A DNA stretch of 64,000 nucleotides, taken from Solimonas sp. K1W22B-7. Its GTDB lineage: Bacteria > Pseudomonadota > Gammaproteobacteria > Nevskiales > Nevskiaceae. Positions 50,354-58,658 of this stretch are shown in pieces. The translations under genes were made by a program, and so were the position numbers. The stretch covers positions 1,736,001 through 1,800,000 of the forward strand of contig NZ_CP031704.1 of the NCBI RefSeq assembly GCF_003428335.1, read 5' to 3'. Position 1 is the first letter of the stretch. Every line of letters starts with the position of its first letter. Below the pieces are notes generated by a model. The model saw only the letters and a list, made by a program, of their open reading frames with translations, was not told where the DNA came from and ran no database searches.

Positions 50354-51663
50354 TGCCCCTGAGTCCTGCGGGCAAGCCCGGCCTCGCGCCGGGCTTTGTC
50401 TTGGCCGCGGCATCGCTGCTCTGCGCCTGCACGCCTGCGCCACCGACATCGGCTACCACCGCCGCCGCCCCGCAGGCGGCCTCCGGACCCCTGCGCTATG
50501 CGGAACTGCTGCAGTCCTACGACGAGGCCCTGGCCGCGGAAGGGCCGCCGAAGGCGCCAGCGAGCGCGGACGAGCGGGTACGCCTGCTGCTGGAGCGCGC
50601 GCGGCTCAGCGGTGACTACGCCGACTACGCCCGCGCTGGCGCCGTCATCGAGCAGGCGGACGCCAAGGCGACCATCCGCTGTCTGCCGCTCGCGCGCTGG
50701 CACTACACACTGCATCGGCTCGCCGCCGCCGGCCGGGTGCTGGAGGGCTGTGCCGCTGCCGTCGACGCCGACGAACTGGCCGGCCTGAGGGCCGACATCG
50801 CTTTCTACAGCGGGCGCTACCGCGAGGCCGAAGCGACCTACCGCGAGCAGCTCAATCGCCTGGACCAGCCGCAGGGCTATATCCGCATGGCCCTGCTGCG
50901 CGCGCGCAGCGGTGCGCCGGCCGAGGCAATGGCCCTGTTCGAGGCGGCCGAGCAGCGCTACCACGGCGACTCGGCGGTGATGCGTGCCTGGCTCAAGCTG
51001 CAGCGTGGCCTGGTGGCACTGGACCAGGGTCGCTACGAGCAGGCACGTGCCCTTTACCTGGCGGCGGCGGAGGCATTGCCGGGCTGGTGGCTGGTCGACG
51101 AGCACCTGGCTGAAGTGCAGGCGCTGATGGGCGAGACCGAAGCGGCGCGTGGCGCCTACGAGAACATCGTGCGCCGCACCGGCGCGCCCGAGTTCATGGA
51201 TGCGCTGGCGGCGCTGGAAGCACATTCCGGCCACGGCGACCGTGCCGCGAAACTGCTGGCGCAGGCGCGCACGCTGTATGAGCAGCGGCTGGCGGCGTTT
51301 CCCGAGGCTTCCGCCGGCCACGCCCTGGATCACTACCTGAACAGTCCCGGCGAGGCCGCTGTGGCCCTGCGGCTGGCGCAGGCGAATGACCACAACCGCC
51401 CCTATGGCGAAGCCGGTATCGCCCTGGCAGAAGCCTTGATGCTCAACGGCAAGGCCACCGAAGCCGTGCGGCGCCTGCAGGCGGAAGCCGCCGCTGGCTG
51501 GGATACGCCGGAGCTGCATTGGGTGCTGGCCCAGGCGCTGGCCCAGGCCGGGCAGGCGCAGCAGGCAACGGCGGAGCGGGCGCGGGCGCTTGCGGGAAAT
51601 CCGCGGGCGTCGTCGATGTATGGCGCGGCGCCACTGCAGCTGTCGGCCAGGTCCGGCCCCTGA
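50353..51663 (+). CDS. TPR lipoprotein of the DUF4331 operon
   Basis: A 436-residue lipoprotein (lipobox LCAC, Cys26) with helical TPR-like repeats over most of its length (RADIAFYSGRYREAEATYREQL, RGLVALDQGRYEQARALYLAAAEAL, LAEVQALMGETEAARGAYENI). It is coupled to the DUF4331 lipoprotein by TGATG and probably binds the other operon products. A terminator-like hairpin lies inside its first codons. Confidence 0.85.
   Translation: MPLSPAGKPGLAPGFVLAAASLLCACTPAPPTSATTAAAPQAASGPLRYAELLQSYDEALAAEGPPKAPASADERVRLLLERARLSGDYADYARAGAVIEQADAKATIRCLPLARWHYTLHRLAAAGRVLEGCAAAVDADELAGLRADIAFYSGRYREAEATYREQLNRLDQPQGYIRMALLRARSGAPAEAMALFEAAEQRYHGDSAVMRAWLKLQRGLVALDQGRYEQARALYLAAAEALPGWWLVDEHLAEVQALMGETEAARGAYENIVRRTGAPEFMDALAALEAHSGHGDRAAKLLAQARTLYEQRLAAFPEASAGHALDHYLNSPGEAAVALRLAQANDHNRPYGEAGIALAEALMLNGKATEAVRRLQAEAAAGWDTPELHWVLAQALAQAGQAQQATAERARALAGNPRASSMYGAAPLQLSARSGP
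50374..50397 (+). other. Terminator-like hairpin inside the 5' end of the TPR gene
   Basis: AAGCCCGGC-ctcgc-GCCGGGCTT (50374-50382 and 50388-50396), followed by TTGTCTT. It has the form of a weak Rho-independent terminator but lies in codons 8-15 of the TPR gene. It could lower expression of the TPR gene relative to the DUF4331 genes, or be read through when ribosomes follow closely. Confidence 0.5.
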
Positions 51664-51677
51664 ACGCTGCGGGGCTG

Positions 51678-53159
51678 TCAGGGTTCCTTCGACAGTTTCA
51701 GCAACAGGTTGGCGGGTCCCGCCGGCGGCAGGCTCGGGTCGGCGTAGACGCGGGCGACGACATAAAGACGGTCGCCGTCGCTGTCGTGGAATACGAACCC
51801 GCCGATGTCCCCGGCGCGCAGCGCATAGCTGCCCGCCGGAGCCAGCGTGCCGCGGTCATAGAGGTTGATGCGGCTGCTGCACTCGGCCAGCGGCGCGCGA
51901 TAGCAGCCCTCGAAGCGGGTCTCGACCAGTGCGATCTCGCCAGCTGCCGTCGAATCGCTGAGTGACTGGATGCCGCCCGTAGGACCGAACAAGGCGATGC
52001 GGCCCATGTAGCTCAGGTCATTGACGCGGTAGTCGGAGGCGCGGAAGACATTGCCGCAGGCGCTGTAGATGCGGTTGCCGCCGGCCGACAGCCAGAGATT
52101 GCCGCAGCCGGGGTGTGCGCCGTCGTCAGCGGACTCGTACAGCTTGCGGGCGCCGTTGTCGGTGAGTTCGTACTTCAGGATGTCGCCGGGCGCGGCCAGC
52201 GGCGGCATGGCGTAGATCGCGTTGCCGGCAGGGTGCAGCACGCCCTGCATGTCGTTCGGCACGCCGCCCTCGCTGAAGTGCGGAACGGCAGTGTCGAGAT
52301 TGATCGAGGTGATGAAGCCGCCGAAGGCGAAGGGTGCCGGCAGCAGGTGGACGATGCGATTCGCCCCCAGCATCAGGTCCGAGGCCAGCACCGACAGCGG
52401 CTGCATCCTGGCCGCAGCCAGGTCCCCCGACGCCGTCAGTTCGGCGTAGGCCAGGGAGGAGCCGTCCAGCAGGATCGCGGCGGTGCGGCCATCGGGGCTC
52501 AGCGACAGCGCGGTCGGTGGTCCGGACAGGGCCAGCATGCGCTCGGTGTCGCTGGCGGTGTCGTAGACGTACAAGGCGTTGGCGGGCTGGGTGGATACCA
52601 TCACCACTGCTTCCAGCGACTTGCTGTAGGCGGCGTCGACGACGTTGTGATCTGCCATCGGCAGCTGTGTCACCGCCGCGCTGCCGCCGTCGGCAGGGGC
52701 GGCCGTATCGGCGATGTCGGCCTCCGGCGGCGGCGCGGCGGCGCCGGTGACGGTGTAGCTCACCTCGATCTGCCGCGGGCTGCCGACGGTCTGTTCGCTG
52801 CAAGCTGCGTCGTAGCAGATCTTCAGGGTGAGGCGATCGGCGTACGTGCCGGGCCCGAGCAGATCGGGATCCTGGAAGAAAATCGAAACCCTGCCGGAGG
52901 TCTCCGAGGTGAACACCACCTGGACGCGCGCGATACCGGCCGTCGTGTATTCCACGAAGGGGGAGATCGTGCGCCCCGGGCGATGATCGACGCTGACGTC
53001 GAGCCTGGATCGGGGTGCGATGCCGGTGGTCTTTGCGGTGGCCACGACATTGTCGGGCGAGACCCGGACCTGCGTGCCTTCACTGCCGCCACTTCCGCCG
53101 CCGCAGGCAGCGAGCAGCAGCGACAACAGCAGCGGATACTTTCTCAGGCACGCTTTCAT
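51678..53159 (-). CDS. Beta-propeller-like lipoprotein
   Basis: A 493-residue lipoprotein with lipobox LLAAC (Cys19), a Gly/Ser linker, an Ig-like or beta domain (about 30-135, ending IEVSYTVTG), then a propeller-like region with DGRTAAILLDGSSLAYAEL, TSINLDTAVPHF and YAMPPLAAPGDILKYEL. It is close in style to the propeller lipoprotein at 22564 but not clearly the same family. Function unknown. It is convergent to the TPR gene. Confidence 0.78.
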   Translation of the reverse strand: MKACLRKYPLLLSLLLAACGGGSGGSEGTQVRVSPDNVVATAKTTGIAPRSRLDVSVDHRPGRTISPFVEYTTAGIARVQVVFTSETSGRVSIFFQDPDLLGPGTYADRLTLKICYDAACSEQTVGSPRQIEVSYTVTGAAAPPPEADIADTAAPADGGSAAVTQLPMADHNVVDAAYSKSLEAVVMVSTQPANALYVYDTASDTERMLALSGPPTALSLSPDGRTAAILLDGSSLAYAELTASGDLAAARMQPLSVLASDLMLGANRIVHLLPAPFAFGGFITSINLDTAVPHFSEGGVPNDMQGVLHPAGNAIYAMPPLAAPGDILKYELTDNGARKLYESADDGAHPGCGNLWLSAGGNRIYSACGNVFRASDYRVNDLSYMGRIALFGPTGGIQSLSDSTAAGEIALVETRFEGCYRAPLAECSSRINLYDRGTLAPAGSYALRAGDIGGFVFHDSDGDRLYVVARVYADPSLPPAGPANLLLKLSKEP

Positions 53160-53240
53160 GATCGGCCGCTCTCCCGCGGTTTTCGTCGATGGGCGCCAAC
53201 GATATCGGGACGAGCGCGGGAACGGTACCTGAACGGACTG

Positions 53241-53339
53241 TCAGGTCTGGCGCGTCCTGGCGGGCTGCCGTGCCAGCACGTCGCCGAAGTAGTGCGGCTG
53301 CAGCACGATGCGGCTGTGGCCGATGAGCAGGGAGAACAT
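53241..53339 (-). pseudogene. Possible short coding remnant or small ORF
   Basis: An open frame of 32 codons from ATG 53339 (MFSLLIGHSRIVLQPHYFGD, then VLARQPA) with GC-rich third positions like its neighbours. In the same frame codons continue further upstream into the end of the phosphoesterase gene (DPAAFIATHPLA before the ATG). It has no family I know. It could be the tail of a decayed gene or chance open reading in GC-rich DNA. Confidence 0.25.
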
Positions 53340-53377
53340 CGCCAGGGGATGCGTGGCGATGAAGGCCGCAGGATCGC

Positions 53378-54187
53378 TCAGGCGCCGCGATCCAGTTCCA
53401 GTTCGCTGCTCCGGGCCAGCTCGAACCGCCGGTTGTGCGGGCGATAGTCCCAGCGTTCGACCGTGCAGCGTCCGCCCGCGGCGTCGTGGCGCAGCAGGTT
53501 CACCGAGTTGTCCACCTCGGAGCGGGTACGGTGCGACACCGCCGTGCCGGCCTGCACACCCCAGGCGCGGCGTGTGAGATCCGGATAGCGGTCGGCCAGC
53601 AGACCCACGGAGGGGAAATGGATGTGGCCGCCCAGCACCAGGTCGGCACCGGCCTCGACCCAGGCACGCGCCGCGGCCGCTGCGCCACGCAGCATGTTGT
53701 GCTCGTCACGGGGACGCACGACGTGTACCGGCTGGTGCGTGACGACGATGCGCAGCTGCCGTGGTGCGGCCGCGCGCAGGCGCTGTGCCACGCGCTGCAC
53801 CTGCGCCGCCGAGACCTCGCCGTCCTTGTGGCGCCGCGGGCGGGTGGTGTTGACGCCCAGCACCAGCACTTCCGGCAGGTCCAGCACCGGCTCAAGATCA
53901 GGGCCGAAGGCCCTGTGCCAGGCGGCATAGGGACGCAGCCAGCGCGCCAGTGGCCGCAGCAGCGGAATGTCATGGTTGCCCGGCACCGCCAGCATCGCCG
54001 GGATCTGCAGCGCGTCGATGTAGCTGCGTGCGGCGCGGAACTGCCCGGCGCTGGCACGCTGGGTGACGTCGCCGGAGACGATCAGGACCTGCGGCTGCTG
54101 CTGTGCCACCAGCTCGCGCAGCGCGGCGGTCACCGGCGCACGCTCGGTGCCGAAGTGAGGGTCGGAAAGCTGCAGCAGCAGGGTCAT
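53378..54187 (-). CDS. Metallophosphoesterase (Icc/CpdA-like)
   Basis: A 269-residue calcineurin-type phosphoesterase: LQLSDPHFG (DxH), VSGDVTQRA (GDxT), VPGNHDIP (GNHD), THQPVHV and GGHIHFPS (GHxH), so the two-metal site is complete. Substrates may be cyclic nucleotides or phospholipid-type esters. Its ATG at 54187 overlaps the lipid-kinase stop (ATGA), so it is translated with that gene. Confidence 0.93.
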   Translation of the reverse strand: MTLLLQLSDPHFGTERAPVTAALRELVAQQQPQVLIVSGDVTQRASAGQFRAARSYIDALQIPAMLAVPGNHDIPLLRPLARWLRPYAAWHRAFGPDLEPVLDLPEVLVLGVNTTRPRRHKDGEVSAAQVQRVAQRLRAAAPRQLRIVVTHQPVHVVRPRDEHNMLRGAAAAARAWVEAGADLVLGGHIHFPSVGLLADRYPDLTRRAWGVQAGTAVSHRTRSEVDNSVNLLRHDAAGGRCTVERWDYRPHNRRFELARSSELELDRGA

Positions 54188-55125
54188 GCCGGCTCCAGGC
54201 GGTCCGCCTCGCCCGGGGCCATCAGCAGCAGCGGCTGCGGCGCGACGCGGAACTGCAACGGGGTATTCATGTGAAACACTTCGCCGTCGGTGGCGACCTT
54301 GATGCGGCGCGGACGCCTGGTGCGCACGGTCAGGCTGCGCAGGCTGAAGCTGGTCACGGTGTCGGCGTCGCCCAGGCGCCCCAGTGCGCCGCGCAGCAGC
54401 AGGCCCAGCATGCGCAGGCTGCCGATCGGGCGCAGCATGATCGCCACCAGCCGCCCGGCCGACAGGGCTGGCGCCTCGGCGATGCCGATCTGCTCCATTT
54501 GCAGGCGGTTGTTGCCGACGAACAGGGTGGGCGTGCGCAGGCACAGCTCCTCGCCGTCCTGCTCGATGCACAGGTCCAGTTGGCGCGCCTCGCGCAGCAG
54601 CGTCACCAGCCCGGCCAGCATCGCGACGAGACGGCTGCGGCCGAGCTGTTGCTTGTAGAGTTCGCGGTCCTCCAGCAGCTTGGGATACAGGCCGAGGCTG
54701 GCGTTGACCAGGAACAGGCGGTCGTTGACCAGCCCGGCCTGGACCGGGCGCAGCGTCGCACCCAGCAGGGCGTGCACGGCCTCGGCGGTATCCTGCGAGA
54801 TGCCGTGGGCGCGGCCGAAGTAGTTGAAGGTGCCCTGCGGCAGCACCGCGAAGGGCAGGCCGGCCGCGATGGTGGCCTGGGCCACGGCGTTGATGGTGCC
54901 GTCGCCCCCGGCGGCCACCACGACGCCCTGCTGTTCGCGGGCCAGGGCGACCGCCTGCTGCGCGGCGGCGAGGATGCCGCCGCCGTTGGCGGGCAGGAAG
55001 CGGTGCTTGCGGCCGGCTTCGTCGAGCAGTGCGGCGATCTGCGCCTGGGTCTGCGCGGCGTCCTGGCTGCCGGAGCCGGCATTGAGGACGATGAACAGCG
55101 GACCGTCGCTGCGGGGCAGGGTCAT
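54184..55125 (-). CDS. Diacylglycerol-kinase-family lipid kinase
   Basis: A 313-residue kinase of the YegS/DAGK family: FIVLNAGSGS at the N-terminus, VVAAGGDGTINAVAQATI (GGDGT) and LPQGTFNYFGRAHGI, then the beta-sandwich domain with VNASLGLYP and GNNRLQM. It probably phosphorylates a neutral lipid. It is coupled to the phosphoesterase gene, a pairing that could make and remove lipid phosphates. Confidence 0.94.
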   Translation of the reverse strand: MTLPRSDGPLFIVLNAGSGSQDAAQTQAQIAALLDEAGRKHRFLPANGGGILAAAQQAVALAREQQGVVVAAGGDGTINAVAQATIAAGLPFAVLPQGTFNYFGRAHGISQDTAEAVHALLGATLRPVQAGLVNDRLFLVNASLGLYPKLLEDRELYKQQLGRSRLVAMLAGLVTLLREARQLDLCIEQDGEELCLRTPTLFVGNNRLQMEQIGIAEAPALSAGRLVAIMLRPIGSLRMLGLLLRGALGRLGDADTVTSFSLRSLTVRTRRPRRIKVATDGEVFHMNTPLQFRVAPQPLLLMAPGEADRLEPA

Positions 55126-55194
55126 GCGGGGGCCTTGCGGTGGACGATGTCGCTCAGACTGCCACAACCGCGGCGGGTTCAAGGCCCCGCGCTG

Positions 55195-56058
55195 TCAGCG
55201 ATAGAAATCGGGCGTGCCCGGCGGCTGGCGGCGGAAGCGCTTGTAGCCCCACCAGTACTGCTCCGGGCATTCGCGCACGCAGCGCTCCAGACCCAGGTTC
55301 ATGGCGGCCGTGGCTTTCTCCACGTCGGCATCGTCGAGCCCGGCCGGGGCTTCGACGTAGTGCGCGATGTAACCGCGCGCCCAGGGCAGGCGCTCGCCGA
55401 ACATGAACACCACCGGCGAGCCGGATTCGCGCGCCAGGCGCGCGATCAGCGTGGGGGTATGCGCGGGGATGCCGAGGAAGGGCACGAACACGCCGCGGCC
55501 GGGCGGCGGATCGTGGTCGGGCATGTAGTAGACGCCCAGGCCTTCGGCCAGCAGCGGCAGTGCCGCCTTGCGCACGCCGGCCTCGGCCGCGACCATGCGA
55601 CCGCCGAAACGGCGGCGGCCTTTCAGCGAAAGGTCGTTGACCACGCCTTTCTGCGGCTTGTAGATGCCGTAGAAGGGGAAGTTCGCGGACATCGGGATCG
55701 CCACGGCCTCGAAGGCGCCCTGGTGCAGGGTCAGCAGGATCACGCCCTTGCCCTGGGCAAAGGCGCGCTCCAGCACCTCGATGCCGCGCCATTCCTTCAC
55801 TGCGTTCTTCACCGAGTTGCCGGGGCCGAGCCAGACGCGCGCGGTCTCGATGTAGGTCTTCATCTCGTGGCCCAGCGATGCGCGCGCGATGCGCCGTTGC
55901 TCGGCCGCGGACAGCTCCGGCATGCAGCGGCTGATGTTGCGCAGCGCCACCTGCTTGCGCGAGGAGGACGTTACCCACAGCAGCCAGCCGGCAAAGGCGC
56001 CAAGGCCCTGCAGGACGACCAGCGGCAGCCAGGCCAGGAAATGGAACAGGAGGGACAT
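55195..56058 (-). CDS. LpxL/HtrB-family lysophospholipid/lipid A acyltransferase
   Basis: A 287-residue inner-membrane acyltransferase. An N-terminal hydrophobic region (about 5-30), then RNISRCMPELS, and the active-site HX4E pattern in LTLHQGAFEAVAI, plus GVYYMPDHDPPPGRGVFVPFLG. LpxL-type enzymes add the late acyl chains to lipid A; a lipid A role is likely but not shown. The ATG 56058 removes upstream overlap with the monooxygenase frame. Confidence 0.9.
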   Translation of the reverse strand: MSLLFHFLAWLPLVVLQGLGAFAGWLLWVTSSSRKQVALRNISRCMPELSAAEQRRIARASLGHEMKTYIETARVWLGPGNSVKNAVKEWRGIEVLERAFAQGKGVILLTLHQGAFEAVAIPMSANFPFYGIYKPQKGVVNDLSLKGRRRFGGRMVAAEAGVRKAALPLLAEGLGVYYMPDHDPPPGRGVFVPFLGIPAHTPTLIARLARESGSPVVFMFGERLPWARGYIAHYVEAPAGLDDADVEKATAAMNLGLERCVRECPEQYWWGYKRFRRQPPGTPDFYR

Positions 56059-56123
56059 CGCAGGCGCACCGCCGCGAGACGGTCGCGGATTAGAGACGCA
56101 TTCTATCCGGTCCGCCGGGGTGT

Positions 56124-57209
56124 TTAACCCGCCCTCGGGGCTAACAGGGCATCGGTGTCCCGCACCAGGCTTGCGAACAGTTCTCCCGCGTCGTGATGGT
56201 GCAGCAGGGGCGCGGCCTGGCCGGCCCAGAGCGACATCAGCTCGGAGCGGTCCTGGGTGCCCGCGGCCTTGCGGAAGCTGCCGGTGAACCAGTTCTGGAC
56301 GGGGTAGGGCAGCGGCGCAATGCCGGAGGCCGTCATCTCCTCCAGGAAGCGGTTGCGGATGCCGCGTGCCAGGCGGCCGCTGAACACACGCGTCAGCGCG
56401 GTGTAGCGGTTGCGCTCGTCGAACAGCATGCGCCGGTGCGCGGCACTGGCCGCGGATTGCTTGCTGGCGAGGAAGGCGGTGCCGATCTGCACGCCCTGCG
56501 CGCCCAGGGTCAGCGCCGCCGCGATGCCACGCCCGTCGGCGATGCCGCCGGCGGCGATCACCGGCGTCTTCACGCGGTCGGCGACCGTCGGTATCAGGGC
56601 GAAGCTGCCAGTCAGCGAGTCCTCGGCGGAGCGCAGGAAGGACACGCGGTGGCCGCCGGACTCCATGCCGCTGGCGACGATCAGGTCCACGCCTGCCGCT
56701 TCCATGGCGACGGCCTCGTCGATGGTGGTGATGGCGCCGATGGTGACGATGCCGCGGCGGCGGCATTCCGCGAGGATGCGCGCCGAGGGAATGCCGAAGA
56801 CGAAGCTGAAGGCCGGAGGGCGCAGCTCCAGCACCGCCTCCACCTGTTCCTCGAAGTCCTGGCCGTAGCGCGCCGGCATCGACGGCGGCTCGACGCCGAG
56901 TTCCTCGTAGTAGGGACGGAAGCGTTCGATGGCTTCGGCGAACTGCGCCGCGCTCAGCCTCAGCCCGCCCTCGTCATGGTTGGAGACCCAGAGGTTCAGC
57001 GCATAGGGCTTGCTCGTCCGCGTGCGGATCGTTGCGTCGAGTTCACGGATCTGCGCGGGCTCCAGGTGGTGAACGCCGAAGGAGCCGAGGCCGCCGGCTT
57101 CCGCGACCGTCGCCAGCAGGTCGACCGAGGACAGGCCGCCGCCGAAGGGGCCCTGCACGATGGGGTAGCGCAATCCCAGCTTCCGGCTCACCGCGGTGTC
57201 CTGCCACAT
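56124..57209 (-). CDS. Nitronate monooxygenase (class I-like)
   Basis: A 361-residue FMN TIM-barrel oxygenase: YPIVQGPFGGGLSS at the start, FSFVFGIPS, ASGMESGGHRVSF with the conserved His, and APVIAAGG-like text (VKTPVIAAGGIADGRGIAAAL) for FMN phosphate. It oxidises nitronates such as propionate-3-nitronate. It is divergent from an HxlR regulator with two palindromes between them, which suggests direct control. Confidence 0.94.
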   Translation of the reverse strand: MWQDTAVSRKLGLRYPIVQGPFGGGLSSVDLLATVAEAGGLGSFGVHHLEPAQIRELDATIRTRTSKPYALNLWVSNHDEGGLRLSAAQFAEAIERFRPYYEELGVEPPSMPARYGQDFEEQVEAVLELRPPAFSFVFGIPSARILAECRRRGIVTIGAITTIDEAVAMEAAGVDLIVASGMESGGHRVSFLRSAEDSLTGSFALIPTVADRVKTPVIAAGGIADGRGIAAALTLGAQGVQIGTAFLASKQSAASAAHRRMLFDERNRYTALTRVFSGRLARGIRNRFLEEMTASGIAPLPYPVQNWFTGSFRKAAGTQDRSELMSLWAGQAAPLLHHHDAGELFASLVRDTDALLAPRAG

Positions 57210-57249
57210 GCGAAGGCTCCTGGTCCGAAGGTGGCGGCACTATACTGCG

Positions 57250-57304
57250 CTGGTTACCGCTGGTAACCAGTCGGCGCAAATATTCGGGTTACCTGCGGGT
57301 AACC
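57250..57304. promoter_or_regulatory. Two palindromic operators between nitronate monooxygenase and HxlR genes
   Basis: Site 1 CTGGTTACC-gct-GGTAACCAG (57250-57270) is a perfect 9-bp inverted repeat. Site 2 GGTTACC-tgcg-GGTAACC (57287-57304) is a 7-bp repeat of the same half-site. Their centres are about 36 bases apart in the 112-base divergent gap. The half-site pairing and place fit an HxlR dimer operator acting on both genes. Confidence 0.75.
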
Positions 57305-57321
57305 GTGTCCGTGGAGAAGCC

Positions 57322-57663
57322 ATGATCAAGCTGCGCAGGAGCAGGGTCGAGCAGCCTCCGGAGGTCTGCCCCCTGGGCGAATGCATGCGCCTGATCAGCG
57401 GCGCGTGGAGCCCCCACGTGATCTGGTACCTGCGTTCCGGGCCACGCCGTTTCAGCGAGCTGCGCGGCGACATCAAGGGTGTCTCGGCCAAGGTGCTCAC
57501 GACGCGCCTGCGCCAGCTGGAACGCGACGGCGTGGTGGTCCGCCGGGAGATCGACAGCTCGCCGCCCACCGTCGAGTATTCGCTGAGCGAGCTGGGGGCG
57601 AAACTGGAGCCTGCCATCGCCGCGATCGTCGACGTCGGGCATCGGCTCAAGCAACGACGCTGA
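57322..57663 (+). CDS. HxlR-family transcription regulator
   Basis: A 113-residue winged-helix regulator. HxlR marks: CPLGECMRLISGAWSPHVIWYL (with two Cys), GPRRFSELRGDIKGVSAKVLTTRLRQLERDGVV and YSLSELGAKL. HxlR proteins often sense electrophiles or quinones by Cys, or other ligands. It is divergent from the nitronate monooxygenase, its likely target. ATG 57322 is directly downstream of the second operator. Confidence 0.95.
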   Translation: MIKLRRSRVEQPPEVCPLGECMRLISGAWSPHVIWYLRSGPRRFSELRGDIKGVSAKVLTTRLRQLERDGVVVRREIDSSPPTVEYSLSELGAKLEPAIAAIVDVGHRLKQRR

Positions 57664-58633
57664 TGCCGTGATCCGTCTCGTCGGTGAGGATCTCGAAGGC
57701 TGCGCGATTCGCGGTACGTAGCTGGCGCGGTGCACGTCCGGCCACTTCCAGCGTCAGCTCGCAGGCGGCGATCTTCGAGTTCAGGCAGGTATGATCGCCG
57801 CCCGGTGGGTTCATGTAGCGCAGGCCGACGAAGTCGCCGCGCTGTGCCGACACGCGGCCGTGGATGCGCAGGCCGCGGCGGCGGCTGTCGAAGCGCCAGT
57901 CGAAAAAGCCCCAGTCGCAGTCCGCACGCAGCGCCTGCATTGGCGTGTTGAGGCGGTATTCCTCGCTGTCGAGCCGCAGCACCAGCATCGTCAGCCGCGG
58001 GGTCTGCAGCGGGCCGATCTTCAGCTGCGCCGAGATCGCCTCGAAGAAGGCTTCCGGCGCGTCGTCGAAGCCGGCGACCTGGCTCCAGGCGTAGCGGTCG
58101 GTGTGCCTGCGGCCCCAGTTGTGGTTCTCGCTGCCGACCCAGTCGTCGATGGCGATGCGGCGGCCGTCCACTTCCAGCGTACCGGCGAAGCGCGCCAGTG
58201 GCCGCGGCGTCACCGCCTTGGCCTTGGGAAAACCGCCCTCGTAGAGCGATTCGGGCAGGAACAGCAGGGGCGCGCCGCCACCTTGGTAGCTCAGGTCCCA
58301 GCCGATGTGCTGAGGGCCGCGTGCCTCGCCCAGGGCGCGGCTGGGTTGCAGCGTCGCACCGCCGATGCGGACATCCAGGCCCTGCGACGCGAAGGTGCAG
58401 TCGGCCAGCGGTAGTTCGGATTTCGCGGCGCAGAGCAGGCCCTGCTCGCGGTGGAAATACACGGCCCAGAGTTCGCCGATCGCCGCTTCCGGCCGGGCCT
58501 CGGGGGCGAAGATCGTATAGCGCAGCCAGAAGGCCTCGGCGCGCTGCGGGTGATTGGCGCGCAGGAACCAGCTTTCATAGTGTCCCTGCGCCTGTCCGCG
58601 AAGATGCCGTGCCGCCTGCCAGTCGCTTGCCAT
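57647..58633 (-). CDS. CrtC/AttH-like hydrolase or tocopherol-cyclase-like protein
   Basis: A 328-residue cytoplasmic protein with a two-lobe beta structure of the CrtC/AttH or tocopherol-cyclase-like superfamily; seen as YESWFLRANHP at the start, IDDWVGSENHNWGRRHTDRYAW in the middle and LRTANRAAFEIL at the end. The exact reaction is unknown. Its 3' end overlaps the end of the HxlR gene by about 17 bases on the opposite strand. Confidence 0.75.
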   Translation of the reverse strand: MASDWQAARHLRGQAQGHYESWFLRANHPQRAEAFWLRYTIFAPEARPEAAIGELWAVYFHREQGLLCAAKSELPLADCTFASQGLDVRIGGATLQPSRALGEARGPQHIGWDLSYQGGGAPLLFLPESLYEGGFPKAKAVTPRPLARFAGTLEVDGRRIAIDDWVGSENHNWGRRHTDRYAWSQVAGFDDAPEAFFEAISAQLKIGPLQTPRLTMLVLRLDSEEYRLNTPMQALRADCDWGFFDWRFDSRRRGLRIHGRVSAQRGDFVGLRYMNPPGGDHTCLNSKIAACELTLEVAGRAPRQLRTANRAAFEILTDETDHGISVVA

Positions 58634-58658
58634 CCGCTCCTCCCTGGCAGCGCACGGT

